Of a stretch of DNA of 64,000 nucleotides, positions 25,020-32,272 are shown piece by piece (within the stretch, counting starts at the first letter, position 1; the number at the start of each line of letters is the position of its first letter). Location: contig NZ_JAAQYM010000005.1 of NCBI RefSeq assembly GCF_012986595.1, positions 124,001 to 188,000 on the forward strand, in the 5' to 3' direction. Source of the DNA: Pseudomonas koreensis. GTDB lineage: Bacteria; Pseudomonadota; Gammaproteobacteria; Pseudomonadales; Pseudomonadaceae. A model generated the notes under the pieces. It made no database searches. It saw only the letters and a list, made by a program, of their open reading frames with translations, and was not told the origin of the DNA. The position numbers were made by a program, and so were the translations under genes.

Positions 25020-26057
25020 ATGACTTACACCGCTGCCGAAAACCGCTACGACTCCATCCCTTACCGCCGCGTCGGCCGCAGCGGTCTGGTGCTGCCGGCG
25101 CTGTCGCTGGGCCTGTGGCACAACTTCGGCGACAGCACGCCGATCGACACCCAGCGCGCCTTGCTGCGCACCGCGTTCGACCTGGGGATCAACCACTTCG
25201 ATCTGGCCAACAACTACGGCCCGCCGTACGGCAGCGCCGAGATCAATTTCGGTCGCTTGCTGCGCGAAGACTTCAAGCAGTACCGCGACGAGTTGATCAT
25301 CTCCAGCAAGGCCGGTTGGGACATGTGGCCCGGCCCTTATGGCCAGGGCGGCGGCTCGCGTAAATACGTGCTCGCCAGCCTCGACCAGAGCCTGCAGCGC
25401 CTCGGTCTGGACTATGTGGATATCTTCTATTCGCACCGCTTCGACCCGGACACCCCGCTGGAAGAAACCGCCAGCGCCCTCGCCACCGCCGTGCAACAGG
25501 GCAAGGCCTTGTACATCGGCATCTCGTCGTACTCCGGGGTGAAAACCCGTGAGATCGCCGCGCTGCTCAAAGAGTGGAAAGTGCCGCTGCTGATTCATCA
25601 GCCGGCGTACAACCTGCTCAATCGCTGGGTGGAAAAAGACCTGCTCGACACCACCGACGAACTCGGCACCGGGGTCATCGCCTTCACCCCGCTGGCGCAA
25701 GGTCTGCTGACCGACAAATACCTCAACGGCGTGCCGGCGGATGCGCGGGTCAATCGTCCGGGCGGTGGTTCGCTGCAGGCTTCGCACTTGTCCGAAGCGA
25801 ACATCGCGCATGTGCGCGCGCTGAACGAGATCGCCAAGCGTCGCGGCCAGAGCCTGGCGCAACTGGCGCTGGCCTGGACCCTGCGTGATCCACGGGTGAC
25901 CTCGGCACTGATCGGCGCGAGCCGGCCGGAACAGATCATCGAGAACGTCGGGGCGTTGAAGAATTTGAGCTTCAGTGCTGAGGAACTGGCGGAGATCGAC
26001 CGGTTTGCCCAGGAGGGCGGGATCAATCTTTGGGAGAAGCCTTCGACGGCCGAGTAA
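25020..26057 (+). CDS. Aldo/keto reductase (YghZ/MgrA-like)
   Basis: 345-residue NADPH-dependent aldo/keto reductase of the AKR14 (YghZ, L-glyceraldehyde 3-phosphate reductase) type. The TIM-barrel catalytic residues are visible: FDLANNYG (D and Y), K in ISSKAG, and H in FYSHRF. The phosphate-binding end reads GASRPEQIIENVGAL. ATG at 25020 has AGAGAGGA upstream. It could act on an aldehyde released by desulfonation or detoxify methylglyoxal. The grouping with the preceding genes is by strand and proximity only, because a family A repeat intervenes. Confidence 0.85.
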   Translation: MTYTAAENRYDSIPYRRVGRSGLVLPALSLGLWHNFGDSTPIDTQRALLRTAFDLGINHFDLANNYGPPYGSAEINFGRLLREDFKQYRDELIISSKAGWDMWPGPYGQGGGSRKYVLASLDQSLQRLGLDYVDIFYSHRFDPDTPLEETASALATAVQQGKALYIGISSYSGVKTREIAALLKEWKVPLLIHQPAYNLLNRWVEKDLLDTTDELGTGVIAFTPLAQGLLTDKYLNGVPADARVNRPGGGSLQASHLSEANIAHVRALNEIAKRRGQSLAQLALAWTLRDPRVTSALIGASRPEQIIENVGALKNLSFSAEELAEIDRFAQEGGINLWEKPSTAE

Positions 26058-26066
26058 TCAGCAAAG

Positions 26067-26144
26067 CAAAAGATCGCAGCCTGCGGCAACTCCTGCATTG
26101 GAATACATTCCTCTGTAGGTGCTGCCGCAGGCTGCGATCTTTTG
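26067..26144. repeat. REP-like inverted repeat, family C
   Basis: A left arm starting CAAAAGATCGCAGCCTGCGG and a right arm starting GTAGGTGCTGCCGCAGGCTG form a hairpin between convergent genes (aldo/keto reductase and tauD). It ends four bases from the tauD stop. Confidence 0.8.
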
Positions 26145-26147
26145 ATC

Positions 26148-26987
26148 TTAAAAGTAAGGCACATCCCCCAACACCGTCGCCCGCTGCATCACCCGCCGTG
26201 CCGGGCGGTAATCATCCACCGCGTAATGCTGCGTCACGCGGTTATCCCAGAACGCGATGTCGTCCTGCTGCCAGCGCCAGCGAATGGTGAATTCCGGCCG
26301 CGTTGCGTGGGCGAACAGGAATTTCAGAATCGCCTCGCTTTCGGTTTCCGACAGTTCGTTGATCTTCGACGTGAAGCCTTCGTTGACGAACAGCGAGCGG
26401 CGTCCGCTCACTGGGTGGGTACGGATCACCGGGTGTGACAACGGCGGATTCTTGCGCCGTGCCTCTTCCCATTGCGCCAGGGCTTCTGGCGTGTTGCCGT
26501 AGCGCTCCAGCGGAAACGAGCGGGTGAAATCGTGAGTCGCGGTCAGCCCTTCGAGCAGGTTTTTCATCGGCGCCGACAGCGCTTCATACGCAGCAATCCC
26601 ACTGGCCCACAAGGTGTCGCCACCGAACTCCGGCAACAGCTTGGCGCTGAGAACCGCACCCATCGCCGGGGTCGGCAGGAAGGTCACGTCGGTGTGCCAG
26701 ATCGCGTTGTCGCGCACGTCGGTGACGGCGGTGTCGAGGATCAGTACTTCCGGTTGTTCCGGCACGTTCGGGTAGATCGGGTGAATGTGCAGGTCGCCGA
26801 AGTACGCGGCGAAACGCGCTTGTTGCGGCGGCTCGATCGGCTGGTTGCGGAAGAACAGCACTTGATACTTGAGCAAGGCCTGCTCAATGGCGTCGCGCTG
26901 TTCCAGGTTCAACGGCTGGCTGACATCGACACCGCTGATCTGTGCGCCGAGGGCCGAGCTTAATGGGGTGATGGTCAGGCTGCTCAT
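26148..26987 (-). CDS. tauD: Taurine dioxygenase TauD
   Basis: 279-residue Fe(II)/2-oxoglutarate dioxygenase that releases sulfite from taurine, giving aminoacetaldehyde. The metal triad is visible as H98-x-D100 in AIWHTDVTF and the distal H254 in QHYAVDDY, and the arginines in ARRVMQRATV bind 2-oxoglutarate. The length equals the family norm. ATG at 26987 is chosen over a TTG at 27002. It lies downstream of tauABC on the same strand, but a family C repeat (27021-27105) separates it from tauC, so its expression may be partly uncoupled. A related alkylsulfatase-type dioxygenase (AtsK-like) is possible. Confidence 0.9.
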   Translation of the reverse strand: MSSLTITPLSSALGAQISGVDVSQPLNLEQRDAIEQALLKYQVLFFRNQPIEPPQQARFAAYFGDLHIHPIYPNVPEQPEVLILDTAVTDVRDNAIWHTDVTFLPTPAMGAVLSAKLLPEFGGDTLWASGIAAYEALSAPMKNLLEGLTATHDFTRSFPLERYGNTPEALAQWEEARRKNPPLSHPVIRTHPVSGRRSLFVNEGFTSKINELSETESEAILKFLFAHATRPEFTIRWRWQQDDIAFWDNRVTQHYAVDDYRPARRVMQRATVLGDVPYF

Positions 26988-27020
26988 GGTCTTTCTCTTC
27001 AATTCGGTTCATCACTCCCC

Positions 27021-27105
27021 GTAGGAGCTGCCGAAGGCTGCGATCTTTTGATCTTGTTTTCAGGAAGATCAAAATCAAAAGATCGCAGCCTTCGGCAGCT
27101 CCTAC
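27021..27105. repeat. REP-like inverted repeat, family C, within tau operon
   Basis: Arms beginning GTAGGAGCTGCCGAAGGCTG (27021) and the complement to 27105 lie between tauC and tauD, all minus strand. The hairpin is followed by T-rich DNA on the minus side and could reduce readthrough into tauD. Confidence 0.8.
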
Positions 27106-27125
27106 AGGGGGATTCAAAAAAATTT

Positions 27126-27959
27126 TCAGTGCGCCTGGCCGTGCCACGGCACCAGTTTGCGCTGCAGGGCGCGCAGGCCCATTTCCATGGCGAAGGCAAT
27201 CAGCGCGATCACCAGAATCCCCAGCACCACCACATCGGTGACCAGGAACTGCGCGGCCGACTGCACCATGAAGCCCAAGCCGCTGGTGGCGGCGATCAGT
27301 TCGGCGGCGACCAGCGTCGACCAGCCAACCCCCAGACCAATGCGCACACCGGTGAGAATGTCCGGCAAGGCGCTCGGCAGAATCACATGGCGAATCAGTT
27401 GTGCGCGGGTCGCACCGAGCGATTGCGCCGCGCGCAGTTTCGCCGGGTCGACGGTGCGCACGCCGGTCGCGGTGGCAATCGCGATCGGGGCGAAAATCGC
27501 CAGGTAGATCAGCAGCACTTTCGACAACTCGCCGATGCCGCACCAGATCACGATCAGCGGCAGGTAGGCGAGCGGTGGGATAGGCCGGTAGAACTCGATC
27601 AGCGGGTCAAGCACACCACGGGCGATGCGGTTGGCGCCGATGGCAATGCCCACCGGCACGGCGGTCAGAATCGCGAAACCGAGGCCCAGGCCAATGCGGC
27701 TCAGGCTCGCGCCCAAGTGCTGCCACAGCGTCGAATCCATGTAGCCGCTGGTCGCCAGCAGCCAGCCTTTTTGCAGCACGGCAGACGGCGGCGGCAGAAA
27801 CAGCGGTTCGATCAAACCGGTGGCGGTCACCGCCCACCAGATCACCAACAAAGCGAACAAGGTCAGCAGGCTGATCCAGCGCGTGCTGAGGCGGCGGCGC
27901 ACGGGAATCACCACCGAAGGGCTTTTCACCGCCGCAGCGGAAACGTCGTAACTGCTCAT
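27126..27959 (-). CDS. tauC: Taurine ABC transporter permease TauC
   Basis: 277-residue inner-membrane permease of the SsuC/TauC group with about six helices and the EAA-like loop (AAQSLGATRAQLIRHVILPS). It pairs with TauB and TauA to import taurine and other sulfonates. ATG at 27959 overlaps the tauB stop by four bases (ATGA). Confidence 0.92.
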   Translation of the reverse strand: MSSYDVSAAAVKSPSVVIPVRRRLSTRWISLLTLFALLVIWWAVTATGLIEPLFLPPPSAVLQKGWLLATSGYMDSTLWQHLGASLSRIGLGLGFAILTAVPVGIAIGANRIARGVLDPLIEFYRPIPPLAYLPLIVIWCGIGELSKVLLIYLAIFAPIAIATATGVRTVDPAKLRAAQSLGATRAQLIRHVILPSALPDILTGVRIGLGVGWSTLVAAELIAATSGLGFMVQSAAQFLVTDVVVLGILVIALIAFAMEMGLRALQRKLVPWHGQAH

Positions 27960-28750
27960 GCGCGCTCCTGCCGCTGAACGGCACTGCGTTGCGAGAACAC
28001 TTTGCTCAGCACGTGCTCGCGGGTTTCGATAAAACGCGGGTCGGACTTGATCGCCCGCGCCGACTCACCGGCGGCGTAACGCTGCCCGAAATCCAGGTGC
28101 AGGCGCTCGACGATCTGCCCCGGATTTGGCGCGAGCAGAATCAGGTCAGTGGCGAGGAACACCGCTTCTTCGATGTCGTGGGTAATCAGGAACACCGGTT
28201 TGGCGGTGCGCTGCCAGACTTGCAGCAACAGCTCCTGCATTTGTTCGCGGGTGAACGCGTCGAGGGCGCCGAAGGGTTCGTCCATCAGCAGCACGCGCGG
28301 GTCGGCGGCGAGTGCGCGGGCCAGGCCGACGCGCTGTTTCTGGCCGCCGGAGAGCTGCCAGATGCGGCGACTTTCAAACCCTGTGAGATCAACCAGCGCG
28401 AGCATCTCGCGAGCAATCTTTTCGCGTTTGTCTCTGACGACGCCGGCCAGTTCCAGACCGAAAGCCACGTTGGCCAACACATCCTGCCAAGGCAGCAGCG
28501 CGTCGTCCTGGAACACCACGCCACGTTCGGCGCTCGGGCCTTTGACCGGCACGCCATCGAGGATGATGCGCCCGGCACTCGGTTCAACGAAACCGGCAAT
28601 CAGGTTCAACAGCGAAGTTTTGCCACTGCCGGACGGGCCGAGGGCGACCAGCAACTGCTGAGGCCCGAGGGTCAGGGAAATGTCCGCCAGCACCGGTGCA
28701 GGGCTGCCGGGATACTGTGCGCTGATGCGCTCCAGCTGTAGCAAGGCCAT
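27956..28750 (-). CDS. tauB: Taurine ABC transporter ATPase TauB
   Basis: 264-residue ABC ATPase of the nitrate/sulfonate/taurine group. Walker A GPSGSGKTS is at about 38-46, the signature LSGGQKQRVGLARA is around 132-145, and Walker B VLLMDEPFGALD with the THDIEEA switch histidine follows. Sixteen bases separate it from tauA. Confidence 0.93.
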   Translation of the reverse strand: MALLQLERISAQYPGSPAPVLADISLTLGPQQLLVALGPSGSGKTSLLNLIAGFVEPSAGRIILDGVPVKGPSAERGVVFQDDALLPWQDVLANVAFGLELAGVVRDKREKIAREMLALVDLTGFESRRIWQLSGGQKQRVGLARALAADPRVLLMDEPFGALDAFTREQMQELLLQVWQRTAKPVFLITHDIEEAVFLATDLILLAPNPGQIVERLHLDFGQRYAAGESARAIKSDPRFIETREHVLSKVFSQRSAVQRQERA

Positions 28751-28766
28751 CGCAGTTAACTCCCGA

Positions 28767-29744
28767 TCAGTTGGTGATGTATTTGGCGCTGACGTACGGC
28801 GCGTAATCCGGCAGCACCGCTTCGACCTTGCCTTGCTCCTTGAGGAACGCGGCGGTGTCGGTGATGGCCTTGGTGGTCGGCGCGCCGAGGGTGATCACTT
28901 GATCAGCGGCCAACGGGTAGACGTTGCCTTGCAGCAGCAGCGGAATGTCGCTGGCCTTGGCGCCGGACAGTTTCACCAGTTTGTCGACATGGGACTGATC
29001 GGCGAGCCAGGCTTGCGGATCCTTGCGGTAGTCGGCGTAGGCGTCGAGGGTGACTTTGGCAAACGCAGTGACGATTTCCGGGTGCTTCTCGGCGAAGTCC
29101 TTGCGCACGATCCAGGCATCGAAAGTCGGTGCGCCGAACTTGGCCAGCTCGCCGGAAGTGATCAGCACTTTGCCGTTTTCCTTGGCGACGCCCAGCGCCG
29201 GGTCCCACACGTAAGTGGCGTCGATGTCACCACGTTTCCACGCGGCAATGATCGCTGGCGGGGCGAGGTTGAGCACGGTGACTTTCGACGGGTCGATGTT
29301 CCAGTGTTTCAGCGCCGCGAGCAGGCTGTAGTGTCCGGTGGACACGAACGGCACGGCGATTTTCTTGCCGATCAGATCCTGCGGTGTCTTGATCCCGGAA
29401 CCGTCACGGGCGACCAGGGCTTCAGCGGCGCCGATCTGGGTGGCGATGAGGAAGGTTTCCACCGGGACTTTGCGGGTGATGGCTGCGGTCAGCGGGCTGG
29501 AACCGAGGTAGCCGATCTGCACGTCACCGGAGGCGATGGCGGCGATGATGTCGGCGCCGTTGTCGAATTTGCGCCAGCTGATGTCGGCCTTGGTGGCTTT
29601 CTCATAAGCGCCGTCGGCCTGGGCAACTTTCGCCGGGTCAACGGTGGTCTGGTAAGCGACGGTGAGGTCGGCGGCCTGCGCCAGAAAGCTTGCAGCAGCC
29701 AGAGAGGCCACGGCCAGCAGGCGAAGCGGGAAATTCAGTTTCAT
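28767..29744 (-). CDS. tauA: Taurine-binding periplasmic protein TauA
   Basis: 325-residue periplasmic sulfonate-binding protein. The signal peptide covers residues 1 to about 24 (LAQA before ADLTVAYQ). Conserved stretches include DVQIGYLGSSPLTAAI and ATYVWDPALG, typical of TauA. ATG at 29744 has TGGAG eight bases upstream; a longer frame to 29768 has no site. First gene of tauABC(D). Confidence 0.92.
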   Translation of the reverse strand: MKLNFPLRLLAVASLAAASFLAQAADLTVAYQTTVDPAKVAQADGAYEKATKADISWRKFDNGADIIAAIASGDVQIGYLGSSPLTAAITRKVPVETFLIATQIGAAEALVARDGSGIKTPQDLIGKKIAVPFVSTGHYSLLAALKHWNIDPSKVTVLNLAPPAIIAAWKRGDIDATYVWDPALGVAKENGKVLITSGELAKFGAPTFDAWIVRKDFAEKHPEIVTAFAKVTLDAYADYRKDPQAWLADQSHVDKLVKLSGAKASDIPLLLQGNVYPLAADQVITLGAPTTKAITDTAAFLKEQGKVEAVLPDYAPYVSAKYITN

Positions 29745-29924
29745 GGGGGAGTGCTCCAAATCAGGCAACCGATGACCGGCGTGAAAGGAGACTAAATGAT
29801 CTAAGAAACTAAAAATAAATAACTTTTTAGACTTAGCTTATGAGCGGAAAAATCTAAGGAGGGGAGTGGATCGTTCCCACTCAGAATGTGGGAATGATCA
29901 AGATCCAGGGCACGTGGTGCTTTT
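29745..29924 (-). promoter_or_regulatory. tauA upstream region, AT-rich
   Basis: An AT-rich stretch at about 29800-29840 precedes tauA. In E. coli the tau operon needs Cbl/CysB; a similar LysR-type activator site is plausible here. No exact promoter hexamers are claimed. Confidence 0.35.
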
Positions 29925-30054
29925 GTGGCGAGGGGATTTATCCCCGATCGGCTGCGCAGCAGTCGTAAACCATCCTGCACGGTATGTCGGACATACCGCG
30001 TGTTCAGGATTTGGGGCTGCTTCGCAGCCCAACGGGGATAAATCCCCTCGCCAC
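29925..30054. repeat. REP-like inverted repeat pair, family A variant
   Basis: GTGGCGAGGGGATTTATCCC (29925) and its complement to 30054 replace the usual AGCTTGCT core by a GATTTATC core. Inner GGCTGCGCAGCAG and GGGGCTGCTTCGCAGCCC hairpins are kept. It lies between gshA and the tau promoter. Confidence 0.8.
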
Positions 30055-30091
30055 AGGATTCTTTCCACACACAAGATTGTGTACTTCCAGA

Positions 30092-31675
30092 TCAGTTGCT
30101 GATGGCAAGGATGCTCGCCTGATACGACCCGACAAACACGTCGAAATCGCCCACCTCGTTTTGCTCCAGCTCAGCCTGCGCCAGCAGCGACGAACGCGCC
30201 AGTTCTTCAAACTTCGCCTGATCATCCGCCGGCAACGGTTCGCGGCGGAAGAACTCGGCATGCGCCTGGCTCTGACGCAGGGAGAACTGCGCGAAGCTTT
30301 CCTTGTGTTCGGCCATCGCGGCCAGCACCTGCGCCGAAGGCGTCAGGGACGGATCGCTGACCTTGGCCAACTGAGCGTCCAGCGCCTTGCTGTGCGCATC
30401 GCCGCCATGGCTCTGGTCCAGCAGCGCGGCGAGCGGGGCGATTTGTTCCAGCAGCTCTGCTGCCCATGCCTTCAATTCGACCGGCTGCCCATCACGTTGC
30501 AACTGCAGGCCCGGACGGCGACCTTCCTTGACCACGCTGAGGAAGTTCGAGGTGGCGTTGCCGCACGACGTATTGGTCAGCAGCGGGCTGTCGTTCAGCG
30601 CGCAGTACAGCAGGAACGCGTCGAGGAAGCGCGACTCGGTCAGGTCGATGCCCATCGGCAGGAACGGGTTGATGTCCAGGCAACGCACTTCGACGTACTG
30701 GATGCCCCGGGCCATCAGCGCCTGGATTGGCCGCTCGCCTGTGTAGGTCACGCGTTTCGGGCGGATGTTGGAGTAGTACTCGTTTTCGATCTGCAGGATG
30801 TTGGTGTTGAGCTGCACCCACTCGCCATCCTGGTGCGTGCCGACTTCAACGTACGGCGGGTACGGCGTGGCCACGGCTTTGCGCAGGCTGTCGGTGTAGC
30901 TCGCCAGATCGTTGTAGCAAGGCGTCAGGCCGGCCTGGGCGTTGCTCTGGTAACCGAGGTCGCTCATGCGCAGGCTGGTGGCGTACGGCAGGTACAGGGT
31001 GTCCGGGTCCAGCTGTTCCAATTGGTGCGAACGGCCGCGCAGGAACCCTGCGTCCAGTGCCGGCGAGGCGCCGAACAGATACATCAGCAGCCAGCTGTAG
31101 CGCCGGAAGTTACGGATCAGCGCGATGTAGGACGACGACTGGAAATCGCGGTCGGTGCCGACGAAACCCTCGGCTTCGCGCAGCAGCGGCCAGAGCTTTT
31201 CCGGCAGGGAAAAGTTGTAGTGAATCCCGGCGATGCACTGCATGGTCTTGCCGTAACGCAGGGCCAGGCCCTTGCGGTAGACGTACTTGAGCTGACCGAT
31301 GTTGGAGGTGCCGTAATAGGCGATCGGGATGTCTTCCTCGGCCGGCAACGGGCACGGCATCGATGGACTCCACAGGTACTCGCTGCCGAGCTTGCTGTAG
31401 GCAAAGCGATGAATCTTGTCCAGGCTCGCCAGAGTGTCTGCCGGGTCGGGCAGGGCGGGCGTGATGAATTCCAGCAGCGACTCGGAATAGTCGGTGGTGA
31501 TCTGTTCATTGGTCAGCGCGGAACCCAAGGCTTCCGGGTGCGGCGTTTGCGCCAGTCGACCTTCGCTGGTCACGCGCAGGCATTCACGTTCGATACCGTG
31601 GAGGCACTGTTCGAGCAGAGAGAGGTTGGCGCGCTCGCCGAGCAGAGCCAGGCGGCGGTTGAGAAGTTCGCTCAA
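30092..31675 (-). CDS. gshA: Glutamate-cysteine ligase GshA
   Basis: 527-residue ATP-dependent ligase, first step of glutathione synthesis. It is the proteobacterial GshA type 1, recognisable by CLHGIERECLRVTSEG near the N-terminus, YYGTSNIGQLKYVYRKGLAL, MQCIAGIHYNFSLPE and VEVRCLDINPF. The likely start is TTG at 31675, giving MSELLNRRL with AAGGA seven bases before it; the GTG at 31690 would place that site inside the gene. The position upstream of the thioesterase-tex-ompR/envZ block agrees with PAO1 gshA (PA5203) as I recall it. Confidence 0.93.
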   Translation of the reverse strand: MSELLNRRLALLGERANLSLLEQCLHGIERECLRVTSEGRLAQTPHPEALGSALTNEQITTDYSESLLEFITPALPDPADTLASLDKIHRFAYSKLGSEYLWSPSMPCPLPAEEDIPIAYYGTSNIGQLKYVYRKGLALRYGKTMQCIAGIHYNFSLPEKLWPLLREAEGFVGTDRDFQSSSYIALIRNFRRYSWLLMYLFGASPALDAGFLRGRSHQLEQLDPDTLYLPYATSLRMSDLGYQSNAQAGLTPCYNDLASYTDSLRKAVATPYPPYVEVGTHQDGEWVQLNTNILQIENEYYSNIRPKRVTYTGERPIQALMARGIQYVEVRCLDINPFLPMGIDLTESRFLDAFLLYCALNDSPLLTNTSCGNATSNFLSVVKEGRRPGLQLQRDGQPVELKAWAAELLEQIAPLAALLDQSHGGDAHSKALDAQLAKVSDPSLTPSAQVLAAMAEHKESFAQFSLRQSQAHAEFFRREPLPADDQAKFEELARSSLLAQAELEQNEVGDFDVFVGSYQASILAISN

Positions 31676-31888
31676 TTTGGATTCCTTCACGCGTCAGTCG
31701 CCCCAATATGGGGGTGGGCAGGACGGTCTACAAGGGTGAAGTTGAAACTGGCGTTTTCGCCTGGTTTTTGAGCCGTGACGGCCCGTGCCGATTGCCAACT
31801 TCACTCCTTGAATCTGGCTATTGCGCGTGCGGAAAAGTTCGACGCCGCAGACACAGCGCCGAAATTAACTCAAATTGATGACGACAAG

Positions 31889-32272
31889 CTACAGGACAGC
31901 GAACGTGCCTTGCGCTTTTGCGACCAGTTTGTCGCCCTGCATCACGTCGGCTTCGACCACCAGCGTGCGGCGGCCCGGGTGAATCACTCGAGCCGTGCAC
32001 AGCACCTCGCCGTCAGACACGGCGCGGATATAGTTGATCTTGCACTCGATGGTCGCGCTCTGCTGATCGAAGCCGTGGGTGCTGGAACAGGCCAGTCCCA
32101 TGGCAATATCGACCAGGCTGAACAGCGCGCCGCCGTGCAACTTGCCGCCGCGATTGCGCAGTTCCGGCTCCAGCGCCAGGGCGACTTGCGCCACCCCGGT
32201 TTCCAGGCTGTGCAGGCGGCAGCCCAACAGCTTGAAAAACGCGCTCTCGACGAGCCCGGCGGGAATGTCCAT
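31889..32272 (-). CDS. PaaI-family hotdog thioesterase
   Basis: 127-residue protein with the hotdog fold of PaaI-like acyl-CoA thioesterases: LHGGALFSLVDIAMGLAC carries the active-site Asp and the central helix, and ATIECKINYIRAVSDGEV follows. The substrate is unknown. Its ATG overlaps the stop of tex (TGATG), so the two are cotranslated. The 213-base gap to gshA shows only GC-rich hairpin-forming sequence. Confidence 0.85.
   Translation of the reverse strand: MDIPAGLVESAFFKLLGCRLHSLETGVAQVALALEPELRNRGGKLHGGALFSLVDIAMGLACSSTHGFDQQSATIECKINYIRAVSDGEVLCTARVIHPGRRTLVVEADVMQGDKLVAKAQGTFAVL

Noticed and set aside
29984..31771. 595-residue plus-strand frame opposite gshA
   Set aside because: It starts in a repeat and is antisense to gshA with strong family motifs.
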